Assembly: GCA_937965665.1 (NCBI GenBank)
Contig: CALCJE010000181.1
Span: forward strand, 1-42,693
From: an uncultured Bacteroidales bacterium
GTDB taxonomy: Bacteria; Bacteroidota; Bacteroidia; Bacteroidales; UBA4417
DNA length: 42,693 nt
Direction: 5' to 3'
The translations under genes and the position numbers were made by a program. Below, one piece after another: positions 8,272-17,690 of the stretch; positions within the stretch are counted from its first letter, which is position 1; every line of letters starts with the position of its first letter. Below the pieces are notes generated by a model. It was not told the origin of the DNA, searched no databases, and saw nothing but the letters and a program-made list of their open reading frames with translations.

Positions 8272-9543
8272 ATGGAAAGAGAAACAAAAATTGAATGCCC
8301 CAATTGTGGCACCGAAATAAATGTTAATGAAATATTGTATCATCAACTCGAAGATGATTTCAAAAAACGCTATACGGCACAGCTTGCAGAGGAAAAGAAA
8401 AAATATGATGCTGAACTTTTAATTTTGAACCAGCAAAAAGAAGATTTTGAAAAAAAGAAGCAAAAAGAGAATGAACTTTTCCAGGAGAAATTACAATTAA
8501 AACTTCGGGAAGAACGTCAACTGATTGAAAAACAGCTTAAAATAAAAATTTCGGAAGAGCAGGCTGAGCAAGTTTCGCTTATGCAAACAGAACTCAAGGA
8601 ACAATCAGAGAAACTCAAGGAACTTAGCAGGAGTAAGGCTGAAATTGAACGCTTAAAGCGGGAAAAAGATGAACTGAAAGAGAACGTATTAGCCGAAGCC
8701 GAAAAAGCTATCAATCTGAAACTTATCGAAGAAAGAGAAAAGATCAGGAAGATTGAATCGGATCGCAATGAGTTGGCAATTAGGGAATTGCAAAAGCAGC
8801 TGGAGGACCAGAAAAAGCTGACCGAAGAAATGAAGCGCAAACAGGAGCAAGGCTCCATGCAGTTGCAGGGCGAAGTTCAGGAACTTGCCATCGAGGAATG
8901 GTTAACAGCCAATTTCCCGCTGGATACCATTGAAGAAATTAAAAAAGGTGCACGCGGTGGCGATTGTATTCAAACCGTGAATACCCGGACCCGGCAAAAT
9001 TGTGGTACCATTTATTATGAGAGTAAGCGGACAAAAGATTTCCAGCCAAGCTGGATTGAAAAGTTTAAGGGCGATATCCGCGAAAGAGGCTCTAATATTG
9101 GTGTACTGGTAACCGATGTGTTGCCATCCGATATGGATCGTATGGGCATGAAAGATGGTATCTGGATATCTACATATGATGAATTTAAAGGATTATGCAA
9201 AGTGCTGAGGGAAGCTCTGATACAGATCAGTAATGCAACAGTTTCGCAGGAAAATAAAGGCGATAAAATGAGTCTTTTATACGATTTCCTGACAAGCAAT
9301 ACTTTCAGGCTGCAAATTGAAGCCATCGTGGAAGGATTTACTCAAATGCAGGCTGACCTGGACAGTGAAAAACGTGCCATGCAGCGAATCTGGAAAATGC
9401 GGGAAAAACAGCTCGAAAAAGTGATCACCAATACGATTGATATGCATGGATCCATCAAGGGAATTGCCGGAAGTGCAATTCAGGATATCAAGCAGTTAAA
9501 TATGCCTTATACGGATTTGCTGCCTGAAAGTTCTGATATTTGA
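8272..9543 (+). CDS. DUF2130 domain protein with coiled coil
   Basis: This is a cytoplasmic 423-residue protein. The N-terminus has one CxxC pair (CPNCGTEI, residues 9-16), a possible half zinc knuckle. Residues 30-205 are a long, highly charged coiled coil. Residues 205-355 match DUF2130: EEWLTANFPLD, KKGARGGDCIQTV, GTIYYESKRTK, FQPSWIEKFKGDI and DGIWISTYDEF. That core, with an acidic residue followed by E-S-K, resembles a restriction-endonuclease-like (PD-(D/E)xK) fold; this is my inference, based on GGD...YYESKR. The C-terminal 60 residues are helical. No biochemical function is established for the family that I know of. It is a monocistronic gene. Confidence 0.88.
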   Translation: MERETKIECPNCGTEINVNEILYHQLEDDFKKRYTAQLAEEKKKYDAELLILNQQKEDFEKKKQKENELFQEKLQLKLREERQLIEKQLKIKISEEQAEQVSLMQTELKEQSEKLKELSRSKAEIERLKREKDELKENVLAEAEKAINLKLIEEREKIRKIESDRNELAIRELQKQLEDQKKLTEEMKRKQEQGSMQLQGEVQELAIEEWLTANFPLDTIEEIKKGARGGDCIQTVNTRTRQNCGTIYYESKRTKDFQPSWIEKFKGDIRERGSNIGVLVTDVLPSDMDRMGMKDGIWISTYDEFKGLCKVLREALIQISNATVSQENKGDKMSLLYDFLTSNTFRLQIEAIVEGFTQMQADLDSEKRAMQRIWKMREKQLEKVITNTIDMHGSIKGIAGSAIQDIKQLNMPYTDLLPESSDI

Positions 9544-9720
9544 CGTGCCTGAATTTCATTTTTTCCGAGCAACATTATTTGAACAGTTATTTTTTCGATT
9601 CTCAGAAGCTTAACCCAGGTTCAGATTAGGCTATGAATTCTGGTCGCTAAACTGGTAAAATTTAATAAACCCAATTAGCCCATAATTAATATTATGTTAA
9701 ATAGAAAATATTAAATAAAA

Positions 9721-9741
9721 GAGCCTGGCAAAACCAGGCTC
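9721..9741 (-). terminator. Rho-independent terminator after TPR gene
   Basis: A perfect 8 bp stem GAGCCTGG / CCAGGCTC with a 5-nt loop is followed on the minus strand by a short T run (TTTTATTT). It is 25 bp beyond the TPR gene stop. It also has T-rich sequence on the plus side, so it may be bidirectional. Confidence 0.85.
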
Positions 9742-9765
9742 CTCTTTTTACCGAATATAATAAAG

Positions 9766-11142
9766 TTATAGGTTGCTGAGTTTTTCGTTTACAGCACCCA
9801 GTTTCTGAGTCATGTTCAGACGGGTATAGATTTCCTTCAGCGACACAAGTGTGTTTTTATCTTTAGGCTGCAAAGTTTCGCAAGTTTCGAGATATGGTAA
9901 TGCAAGATTCAGATAGCTGTTTCCATCAGCAATCATTTTTTCATATTTTGCAGTTTCGCTGATCGGCAGTTTATTGGCTTCATTGATAACTTCTCCCCCT
10001 TTGTTAAAATAGAGCGCGCCCAGGTTAAATACTGCATCAAAGAAATTAGGATCAACTGCAATTGTTTCTTTGTAAGCTTTAACAGCTTCGTTGAAATATT
10101 TTTCTCTTTCGTCGGCCGGAAGTTTGGTATCATTTTTCAGAAGGTCGTAAGTTACGCCAACTGCGTACAGTACCGAAACATTGTTTGGTTCTTTTTCCTT
10201 GGCAACCATAAGGCTATTGATTGCCTTTGCATGGTTATTGGTTGAGATATACATATTGGCTTCGGTAATCACCAGGTCAGTATTTCCCGGGAAAACGGCT
10301 TTACCCTGGTTGATAACTTCTGATCCTTTATCAAGGTCGCCTTTTTCTTTGTAAAGCATTGCAAGTGATGTAAATATGCTAACTTCTTTCATTTTAATGT
10401 CAACCAGGTACTGGTATTTTGCAATTGCCTGATCGAGGAATGCTTTGTCAGCAGCAGCTTTTTTCTCTAAACAAAGTGCTTCGCCATAGTTTGCCAATGT
10501 ATCGATAATGTGATTTTCATTGCTGATGGCAACGGTTTTCTGGAAGTTAGCAAGGCCTTTATCGTAATCGTTCTGCTGGAAAAATGAAATACCTGTGTTA
10601 AAATACTCACTTCCAACAACTTTCAGTTTAGCAGCAATATCCGATTTCATGCTTTCTTTTACATCAATTGTACGTGCTTTTAAAAATGATTCGTAAGCAA
10701 TATCAAGTGCATTGGGAACAATAGGTGACTGAATACCTTTTTCCTTAGGAATTTCGTTGATGGCTTCAACTTTTCCTTCAGCGTTCATGGTCAGTGCCAC
10801 GTTCATGTCATTATAGTACATGACTTCATTTCCACCTGATTTTTCAGTTGAACTAGGTTCTCCGAGAGCTCCAAGCAGTTCAAGTTTATTCATACCTTTC
10901 TGAATTTTCTCTTTTTTAGGAGTCAGAAGATGAATATCCAGGTAGATATTTCCTCTGTTAAACCATACTTTGGCATCAGTTTCTGCTTCAGGATAAGCAA
11001 TAGCTTTTTCTATTGACTCTTTTGCTTTAGCCAGGTCATTTTTATTCCAGGCGCTGGAAGCTGCATTTTTGTCTTTTTTAAATTGAGCGAAAGCTCCACT
11101 TACCAGCATAATTAGGGTAAATAAAACAAGGGTTCTTTTCAT
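9766..11142 (-). CDS. Exported TPR protein with a BamE-like insert
   Basis: The protein has 458 residues. A signal peptide (residues 1-19, ending SGAFA, mature from QFKKD) exports it to the periplasm or envelope. Tetratricopeptide repeats cover about 25-75 and 150-455, with typical pairs such as WFNRGNIYLD, YFNTGISFFQQNDYDKGLANF and AVFNLGALYFNKG. Between them, residues 80-130 read like a BamE/SmpA/OmlA motif (GMNKLELLGALGEPS, then a Tyr-rich strand and GKVEAI). Bacteroidota commonly carry a TPR gene right after gyrA; here the insertion sequence at 11216-12174 separates them. Its function is unknown; protein-protein interaction at the envelope is inferred. A GyrA-TPR readthrough transcript would now have to cross the insertion. 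Confidence 0.88.
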   Translation of the reverse strand: MKRTLVLFTLIMLVSGAFAQFKKDKNAASSAWNKNDLAKAKESIEKAIAYPEAETDAKVWFNRGNIYLDIHLLTPKKEKIQKGMNKLELLGALGEPSSTEKSGGNEVMYYNDMNVALTMNAEGKVEAINEIPKEKGIQSPIVPNALDIAYESFLKARTIDVKESMKSDIAAKLKVVGSEYFNTGISFFQQNDYDKGLANFQKTVAISNENHIIDTLANYGEALCLEKKAAADKAFLDQAIAKYQYLVDIKMKEVSIFTSLAMLYKEKGDLDKGSEVINQGKAVFPGNTDLVITEANMYISTNNHAKAINSLMVAKEKEPNNVSVLYAVGVTYDLLKNDTKLPADEREKYFNEAVKAYKETIAVDPNFFDAVFNLGALYFNKGGEVINEANKLPISETAKYEKMIADGNSYLNLALPYLETCETLQPKDKNTLVSLKEIYTRLNMTQKLGAVNEKLSNL

Positions 11143-11207
11143 TTCCTTAATTTTTAATGTTTAATTGTTTCTTTTAGTTAGGGTTATTTTAATATGATTT
11201 GGGTATT

Positions 11208-11215
11208 TCAATTTA
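11208..11215. repeat. Target-site duplication, left copy
   Basis: TCAATTTA, identical to 12175-12182, directly outside the left terminal inverted repeat of the insertion sequence. Confidence 0.93.
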
Positions 11216-12174
11216 TTGAGGTCATTATTTAGCTACATATTATTTGCTGATGTGTAACTTTATCAGCAACTACCATTCTTCTGATTAAATTATTGAAAAT
11301 GGTTTCTTTCATTTGCGAACGGTTAATCCGATAACAAAACTCATTGAAGTATCGTTCAATATTTTTTTCGCTAACCCAGGAATAAGTAGTTCTTAGCCAT
11401 GATTTGACTTGATGGATCATCGTGTGTAGGGCCTTAAAATTGCCTCCGCTTTTACTGGGGATTTGATCAATACTGTAATCTTTCATGATGGGCCGATACC
11501 CCTTCCATTCATCAGTCGTTACAGATGCATGTGTACTTACGTGTTTATCAAAAATCGTTCTTAATGATTTTGAGGAGAAATCTTTGATTTTTAAGGCATA
11601 AAATCTTTTAACTTTCCCGTCTTCAGTTAACTCAACGGCACAAATGGATTTCTTCTTTTTGCTGTCATAGCTTCGTCCTGGCTTATCTTCCTCTTTGCCA
11701 CCAACAACAAACTCATCTATGTGAACATTCCCATCCATTGGGTAATTTTTACTTGATTTCATTGCTTCTCTAACCTTATGCATGAACAGTCTTGCGGTAT
11801 TCTCCCTGACTCCAAATCGTACGCTCATTTGTGATGCTGATAAGCTTTTTGTTGTTGTAGCCATCTCAAAACACATAAAGAATGCTTTACGCAATCCAAA
11901 CTTTACTTTATGGAAAAGAGTGTTTGCCATTGGAGATTCGGTATCACTACAAAGGTTACATGTTCGGGAATAGTTTTTTCGCTCTTGATACTTTGTATGA
12001 CCACATTTCCGGCAGGTGAAACCGTATTCCCATTTAATTGCTGACAAATATTTTTTACAGTCATCATCTGTTTTGAAGCGTTCAGCAAACTCTATGAGGT
12101 TTTGACCCCTGAATATTTCCATAATTCTCTTTATTTACAATGCTCAAAGATATGAATCTAAATGGTGACCTCAA
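11216..12174 (-). mobile_element. Intact IS1595-family insertion sequence, 959 bp
   Basis: The boundaries are set by 17 bp imperfect terminal inverted repeats: TTGAGGTCATTATTTAG at 11216-11232, and its complement with 15 of 17 matches at 12158-12174. They are flanked by an exact 8 bp direct repeat, TCAATTTA. An 8 bp duplication is usual for IS1595-type elements. It contains one complete transposase gene on the minus strand. The perfect duplication and open transposase frame point to a recent insertion. It sits between gyrA and the TPR gene, in the same orientation as both. Confidence 0.93.
11229..12122 (-). CDS. IS1595-family (ISXO2-like) DDE transposase
   Basis: The protein has 297 residues and is full length. 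An N-terminal zinc ribbon (CRKCG ... CNLC, residues 36-58) is followed by a helix-turn-helix-like part (SASQMSVRFGVRENTARLFMHKVR). The ISXO2-like catalytic domain then shows HIDEFVVGGKEE (first Asp, near 135), TTDEWKGY (second Asp, near 205) and a final helix with NIERYFNEFCYRIN (Glu near 260). All three acidic residues appear present, so it may be active. The stop lies inside the left inverted repeat, 13 bp from the element end. Confidence 0.94.
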   Translation of the reverse strand: MEIFRGQNLIEFAERFKTDDDCKKYLSAIKWEYGFTCRKCGHTKYQERKNYSRTCNLCSDTESPMANTLFHKVKFGLRKAFFMCFEMATTTKSLSASQMSVRFGVRENTARLFMHKVREAMKSSKNYPMDGNVHIDEFVVGGKEEDKPGRSYDSKKKKSICAVELTEDGKVKRFYALKIKDFSSKSLRTIFDKHVSTHASVTTDEWKGYRPIMKDYSIDQIPSKSGGNFKALHTMIHQVKSWLRTTYSWVSEKNIERYFNEFCYRINRSQMKETIFNNLIRRMVVADKVTHQQIICS

Positions 12175-12182
12175 TCAATTTA
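12175..12182. repeat. Target-site duplication, right copy, overlapping gyrA stop codon
   Basis: TCAATTTA is identical to 11208-11215. Its last three bases (12180-12182) are the complement of the gyrA TAA stop codon, so gyrA keeps its native end. Confidence 0.93.
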
Positions 12183-14738
12183 TTCTTCAATTATTTCCGT
12201 TTTATTGTTTTCCTCTGAAGATTCGTCCTCACCATCAATTTCTGCTGTTATTACATCATCCGTTATTTCAGCATCTTCAGTTTCAACCAGTTCGCATTCA
12301 ACCTTTGCTACGGCAGCAATTCCATCGTCGTCTTTCAGGTTTATGAGTCGTACTCCCTGGGTTGCACGTCCCATCACTCTCAGTTCGCTTACTCCCATCC
12401 TGATTATGATTCCTGAAAGGTTAATAATCATCAGGTCGTCAGTATCAGTAACATTCTTAATTGCGATCAGGCTTCCGGTTTTTTCGGTGACATTAATGGT
12501 TTTTACTCCTTTGCCTCCCCTGTTCGTTACCCTGTAATCTTCCAGGTCGGATCGTTTACCATATCCCTTTTCTGATACAACAAGAATGGACTCTTCTGTA
12601 CTATTAACACATATCATGCCAATCACTTCATCGTCCTTCCCTCCCAGGGTTATACCTCTAACACCGGTAGCGGTACGCCCCATGGGACGTACGGTTGATT
12701 CGTTAAACCGGATTGCCCTGCCACTGCGCAGTGCCATAAGTACTTCGCTTGTTCCGTTGGTAAGCCTGGCTTCAAGCAACTGATCGCCTTCGTTTATATT
12801 TATTGCATTAATTCCGTTTTGACGTGGTCTGGAATAAGCTTCGAGCGAGGTTTTTTTGATGGTTCCTTTCTTTGTACAAAGAATAATGTAATTGTTATTT
12901 ACATAATCTTCGTCTTTCAGATCTTTCAGGTTGATGATGGCTCTTACTTTATCATCGGCTTCAATATTCAGCATATTCTGAATAGCCCTGCCTTTAGAGG
13001 TTTTTCCACCTTCGGGTATTTCGTAAACCCTGAGCCAGAAACACTTACCTTTTTCGGTAAAGAAAAGCATATAATTATGTGCCGTTGCAATATAAAGGTG
13101 TTCCAGGAAGTCCTCTTCACGGATGTCGGAACCCTTGGCACCACGTCCTCCCCTGCTTTGACGGCGATATTCCGAAAGCGGCGTGCGCTTCATATACCCC
13201 ATATGGGATATGGTAATTACAACTGCTTCATCGGCAATGGTATCTTCGATCCTGAAATCTTTTGAATTAAGCTCGATTCGGGTTTTGCGTTCGTCGCCAT
13301 ATTTTTCTTTAACCTCAATGAGTTCATTTTTAATAATTTCGAACTGTAAGGTTTCATTGGCAAGCACTTCGAGGTAATATGCAATGATTTTCATCAATTC
13401 GGCATATTCTTCTTTCAGTTTTTCTCTTTCCAGACCTGTTAAACGCTGCAGACGCATATCCAGGATGGCTTTAGCCTGGATTTCGCTCAAAGTAAAGCGT
13501 TCCATCAGGTTAACCCTTGCCTCATCGGGCGAAGCAGCTGCCCTGATAATGGCAATTACTTCATCAATGTTATCGAGTGCAATCAGCAATCCTTCAAGTA
13601 TATGTGCACGTTTTTGTGCTTCCGCAAGTTCGAAACGTGTACGCCTCAGTATTACTTCGTGGCGATGATCGATAAAGTGAGCAATCAGCTGTTTGAGGTT
13701 GAGCTGGTAAGGACGACCTTTTACAAGTGCAATGGCATTGGTGCTGAAAGAGGTTTGCAAGCCTGTGTATTGATAGAGTTTATTCAATACAACATTCGAT
13801 ACTGCATCTTTTTTCAGTTCGTAAACAATACGCAGCCCGCTCCTATCGCTCTCGTCGCGTATATCGTATATACCTTCAATCTTTTTCTCATTTACAAGGT
13901 CGGCAGTTTTTTTAATCATTTCTGCCTTGTTAACCTGGTATGGTATTGAAGTCACTATAATAGCTTCGCGACCTTTTTCGTCAGTTTCGAAGGTAGCTTC
14001 ACCACGCATTACCAACCGGCCGCGACCGGTTTCATATGCTTCACGAACACCTTCGTATCCATAAATAACGCCACCGGTTGGGAAATCGGGAGCCTTGATG
14101 TATTTCATCAGGTCTTCGATAGAAATTTCCCTGTCATCAATATAAGCAATACAACCGTTAATTACCTCGGTAAGATTGTGAGGGGGAATGTTGGTTGCCA
14201 TACCTACAGCAATACCAGATGTTCCGTTAATGAGCAGTTGTGGTATTTTGGCAGGTAAAACTGTGGGCTCTTCAAGTGTATCGTCGAAATTCAATTGAAA
14301 ATCAACGGTATCTTTCTCAATATCTGCCAACAATTCTTCAGCTAACTTACGGAGCCTCACCTCGGTATAACGCATAGCCGCCGGGCTATCGCCATCAATT
14401 GAACCGAAGTTACCCTGTCCGTCGACAAGGGGGTATCTCAGCGACCATTCCTGAGCCATACGAACCATTGCATCGTAAACCGACGAATCGCCGTGTGGGT
14501 GGTATTTACCAAGAACTTCCCCTACAATACGGGCAGATTTTTTGTATGATCTGTTCGAAAGCACCCCCAGGTCAAGCATTCCGTACAAAACCCTGCGGTG
14601 AACTGGTTTTAAACCGTCGCGTACATCGGGCAGTGCGCGTGATACAATTACCGACATCGCATAATCGATGTAGGCGCCTTTCATTTGAGTTTCAATATTT
14701 ACAGGTAGTATTCTTTCCCCGTCCTGAATGTTATCCAT
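12180..14738 (-). CDS. gyrA: DNA gyrase subunit A
   Basis: This subunit breaks and rejoins DNA in the A2B2 gyrase that introduces negative supercoils. It has 852 residues. The catalytic tyrosine is Y124 in AAMRYTEVRL. The winged-helix part has RALPDVRDGLKPVHRRVLYGM, and the quinolone region reads HPHGDSSVYDAM with S85 and D89, the unmutated counterparts of E. coli S83 and D87. The C-terminal beta-pinwheel begins near 500, and its GyrA box is QSRGGRGAKG, a slightly extended form of QRRGGKG. The last 45 residues are strongly acidic (ETEDAEITDDVITAE..., EEN), as in other GyrA tails. The stop codon lies in the insertion sequence target duplication. Confidence 0.97.
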   Translation of the reverse strand: MDNIQDGERILPVNIETQMKGAYIDYAMSVIVSRALPDVRDGLKPVHRRVLYGMLDLGVLSNRSYKKSARIVGEVLGKYHPHGDSSVYDAMVRMAQEWSLRYPLVDGQGNFGSIDGDSPAAMRYTEVRLRKLAEELLADIEKDTVDFQLNFDDTLEEPTVLPAKIPQLLINGTSGIAVGMATNIPPHNLTEVINGCIAYIDDREISIEDLMKYIKAPDFPTGGVIYGYEGVREAYETGRGRLVMRGEATFETDEKGREAIIVTSIPYQVNKAEMIKKTADLVNEKKIEGIYDIRDESDRSGLRIVYELKKDAVSNVVLNKLYQYTGLQTSFSTNAIALVKGRPYQLNLKQLIAHFIDHRHEVILRRTRFELAEAQKRAHILEGLLIALDNIDEVIAIIRAAASPDEARVNLMERFTLSEIQAKAILDMRLQRLTGLEREKLKEEYAELMKIIAYYLEVLANETLQFEIIKNELIEVKEKYGDERKTRIELNSKDFRIEDTIADEAVVITISHMGYMKRTPLSEYRRQSRGGRGAKGSDIREEDFLEHLYIATAHNYMLFFTEKGKCFWLRVYEIPEGGKTSKGRAIQNMLNIEADDKVRAIINLKDLKDEDYVNNNYIILCTKKGTIKKTSLEAYSRPRQNGINAININEGDQLLEARLTNGTSEVLMALRSGRAIRFNESTVRPMGRTATGVRGITLGGKDDEVIGMICVNSTEESILVVSEKGYGKRSDLEDYRVTNRGGKGVKTINVTEKTGSLIAIKNVTDTDDLMIINLSGIIIRMGVSELRVMGRATQGVRLINLKDDDGIAAVAKVECELVETEDAEITDDVITAEIDGEDESSEENNKTEIIEE

Positions 14739-14950
14739 TTATTAATCCCTTCATTTATAACGACTTAAGTTATCGTCAATATCTCTACGAAAGTACACTT
14801 TTTTTTGATATAAAAAACGCTATTTTTTGCTTTTTGATAATGCTTTTTAACATGAGTTTGTTGATAATATCAAAATACTGGTAATGAATATTTAAGCCTT
14901 TAAATCCAAATCATTTGGCAAACTATTTACGAACTTGTATGTTTATATTG

Positions 14951-14958
14951 TAAATTTG
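14951..14958 (+). promoter_or_regulatory. Candidate -7 box of clpC
   Basis: TAAATTTG matches TAnnTTTG exactly and lies 50 bp before the clpC ATG in the gyrA-clpC divergent region. A TTTA at 14926-14929 is the nearest -33 candidate (21 bp spacer). No CIRCE-like inverted repeat is seen. Confidence 0.45.
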
Positions 14959-15008
14959 TAAGAAATATCAGAAATAAACAGATTAGTTAAGGAAAGGACT
15001 AATAATAC

Positions 15009-17609
15009 ATGGAAGCAAAATTTTCACAAAGAGTAAAAGATGTGTTGTCTTTTAGCCGTGAAGAGGCTATCAGGCTTGGAAATGAATATATTGGAGTTGA
15101 ACACTTGTTATTGGGAATGATACGTGAAGGCGAAGGACTTGCCATCCGCATATTGAGTTACCTGAATGTGAACATGGCTGAGTTACGGAGAACCATTGAA
15201 TCGGCCATTGCAAATCCTGCTAATAACAACAGGGTTAATGATAACCTGCCCCTGGTAAAACAGGCAGAACGTGCACTGAAACTCACTTATCTCGAAGCCA
15301 AACTTTTTAATAGTGAACTCATTGGTACTGAACACCTGCTGCTCGCCATACTGAAAGACGAGGATAACCTGGTGACCCGGTCCATTAAAAAATTTAACGT
15401 GGATTACGATTTATTCAAAGAAGAAGTAAAATCGTACCTGATTTCAGGCGAAGACTCATCACAATCGCAGGGCGACAAAGAACGGTTTTTTGGAGAATCC
15501 GGTTCCGATCCTAAAGATGAATTATCAGGAAGTTCGCAGGATGATGACCCCGATGAAGGTGGTGGTATTGAAAACCTGCGGAAGACAGCCGACAGCAAAT
15601 CGAAAACGCCTGTACTTGATAACTTTGGCCGTGATTTAACAAAAGCTGCCGAAGAAAACCGGCTCGACCCTATTGTTGGACGCGAAAAGGAACTTGAGCG
15701 AATTTCTCAGATACTGAGCAGGCGTAAAAAGAACAATCCAATCCTGATTGGTGAACCTGGTGTTGGTAAGTCAGCTATTGCCGAAGGCCTTGCATTGAGA
15801 ATTACACAACGAAAAGTATCGCGTGCACTTTTCAACAAAAGGGTTTATACACTTGATCTTGCTTCGCTGGTAGCTGGTACCAAATATCGTGGCCAGTTTG
15901 AGGAAAGGATGAAGGCCGTGTTGAATGAACTGGAGAAAAACCGCGATATCATTCTATTTATTGACGAAATTCACACCATTGTAGGTGCTGGTAATGCAAG
16001 CGGATCGCTGGATGCAAGCAATATGTTTAAACCTGCATTGGCCCGGGGCGAAATACAGTGCATTGGCGCTACAACCCTCGATGAGTACCGTCAGTATATT
16101 GAAAAAGACGGAGCTTTGGAGCGCAGATTTCAGAAAATTCTGGTCGATCCCACATCGCCGGAAGAAACAGTCATCATACTGAACCAGATTAAAGAAAAAT
16201 ACGAGGATCACCACCTGGTAAAATATACCCCGGAGGCCATAAATGCCTGTGTTACACTTACCAACCGCTATCTGACCGATCGTTGTTTGCCCGACAAGGC
16301 CATTGATGCGCTCGATGAGTCAGGTGCACGTGTTCATATTTCGAATATGCATGTGCCGGTTGAAATCATTACCACTGAAAGCCTCATAGAGGAAATCAGG
16401 CAAAAGAAAATGAAGGCTATTAAAGGCCAGAAATATGAAGAAGCAGCGCGTTACCGCGATGATGAGCGCAAAGCACAGGCCCAACTCGAGACTTTAAAAC
16501 AGAACTGGGAAGAAGATTCGAAAGTGAACCGGCAGCTGGTTACCGAGGAAAACGTTGCTGAAGTAGTTGCCATGATGACCGGGGTGCCTGTTCAGCGGAT
16601 CGCTGAAAATGAAGGATCGAGGCTGATGAATATGGAAAAGGAACTTGGCGGAGCCGTTATCGGGCAGGATGAAGCAATTAAAAAAGTGGTTAAAGCCATT
16701 CGCAGGAACCGTGCCGGATTAAAGGATCCGAACAAACCAATCGGAACCTTCATTTTCCTGGGACCAACGGGCGTTGGAAAAACCCACCTGGCAAAAATCC
16801 TGGCTCGTTATCTCTTTGATACAGAGGATGCCCTTATTCGCATTGATATGAGCGAGTACATGGAAAAATTTGCTGTTTCCCGCCTTGTAGGAGCACCTCC
16901 GGGCTATGTTGGTTATGAAGAAGGGGGACAACTGACCGAAAAAGTTCGTCGTCGCCCCTACTCTATCGTTTTACTCGACGAAATAGAAAAAGCTCATCCT
17001 GATATTTTCCACCTCTTACTACAGGTGCTCGACGATGGTCAACTTACTGATAGCCTGGGCCGTAAAGTGGATTTCAAGAATACGATTGTAATCATGACTT
17101 CAAATATCGGATCGCGACAGCTTAAAGATTTCGGTGCTGGTGTTGGTTTTAGCACAAGTGCCCGTCAATCCCAGAGTTCAACCATAGCATCTAGTGTTAT
17201 TGAAAATGCTTTAAAAAAATCATTTGCACCTGAATTTCTGAACAGGATTGATGATATTATTATTTTCGATTCGCTTGAGCGTGAAGATATTCATAAGATT
17301 ATCGACATTGAACTCTCGAATCTTTTTGCACGCATCCGCACCATGGGTTATGAGCCACGCATCACCGAAAGGGCCAAGGATTATATCCTGGAAAAAGGCT
17401 GGGATGAACAATTTGGAGCCCGCCCGCTGAAGCGAGCCATACAGAAATATGTTGAAGATATGCTTGCCGAGGAGATTATTTTAACAAAACTGGTAGCAGG
17501 AGATATTATCAATATTGATTTCAACCCTGAAATTAAGGATATGCAGATCATGGTCGAAAAGCCAGAACAACCGGCCCTGTTGCAGGCAACCTCTGATTCA
17601 GCTGAGTAA
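15009..17609 (+). CDS. clpC: ATP-dependent Clp protease ATPase subunit ClpC
   Basis: This is a Hsp100 unfoldase that feeds proteins to ClpP and helps clear damaged proteins. It has 866 residues: two Clp_N repeats (1-145), an acidic linker (150-195), a first AAA domain with Walker A GEPGVGKS near 247 and Walker B ILFIDEIH near 318, and a UVR-type helical middle domain (about 455-500, KYEEAARYRDDERKAQ). The second AAA domain has Walker A GPTGVGKTH near 584, and a C-terminal D2-small domain follows. The UVR-containing short middle domain marks ClpC rather than ClpB. The extra 25-residue C-terminus after the D2-small domain is common. It is monocistronic, with a strong terminator. Confidence 0.96.
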   Translation: MEAKFSQRVKDVLSFSREEAIRLGNEYIGVEHLLLGMIREGEGLAIRILSYLNVNMAELRRTIESAIANPANNNRVNDNLPLVKQAERALKLTYLEAKLFNSELIGTEHLLLAILKDEDNLVTRSIKKFNVDYDLFKEEVKSYLISGEDSSQSQGDKERFFGESGSDPKDELSGSSQDDDPDEGGGIENLRKTADSKSKTPVLDNFGRDLTKAAEENRLDPIVGREKELERISQILSRRKKNNPILIGEPGVGKSAIAEGLALRITQRKVSRALFNKRVYTLDLASLVAGTKYRGQFEERMKAVLNELEKNRDIILFIDEIHTIVGAGNASGSLDASNMFKPALARGEIQCIGATTLDEYRQYIEKDGALERRFQKILVDPTSPEETVIILNQIKEKYEDHHLVKYTPEAINACVTLTNRYLTDRCLPDKAIDALDESGARVHISNMHVPVEIITTESLIEEIRQKKMKAIKGQKYEEAARYRDDERKAQAQLETLKQNWEEDSKVNRQLVTEENVAEVVAMMTGVPVQRIAENEGSRLMNMEKELGGAVIGQDEAIKKVVKAIRRNRAGLKDPNKPIGTFIFLGPTGVGKTHLAKILARYLFDTEDALIRIDMSEYMEKFAVSRLVGAPPGYVGYEEGGQLTEKVRRRPYSIVLLDEIEKAHPDIFHLLLQVLDDGQLTDSLGRKVDFKNTIVIMTSNIGSRQLKDFGAGVGFSTSARQSQSSTIASSVIENALKKSFAPEFLNRIDDIIIFDSLEREDIHKIIDIELSNLFARIRTMGYEPRITERAKDYILEKGWDEQFGARPLKRAIQKYVEDMLAEEIILTKLVAGDIINIDFNPEIKDMQIMVEKPEQPALLQATSDSAE

Positions 17610-17627
17610 TACCAGCATATTTTAAAT

Positions 17628-17657
17628 AAAAAGGACGCTGATTTCAGCGTCCTTTTT
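17628..17657 (+). terminator. Bidirectional terminator between clpC and HD gene
   Basis: A perfect 13 bp stem AAAAAGGACGCTG / CAGCGTCCTTTTT with a 4-nt loop (ATTT) lies between the convergent clpC (+) and the HD-domain gene (-). A and T tracts on both sides suit termination in both directions. Confidence 0.92.
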
Positions 17658-17690
17658 ATTTTTGTAACTAAATGAATATCATTGTATTTG

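Noticed and set aside
12819..13265. 148-codon open frame opposite gyrA
   Set aside because: It is antisense to the conserved gyrA coding region and has no family resemblance or promoter.
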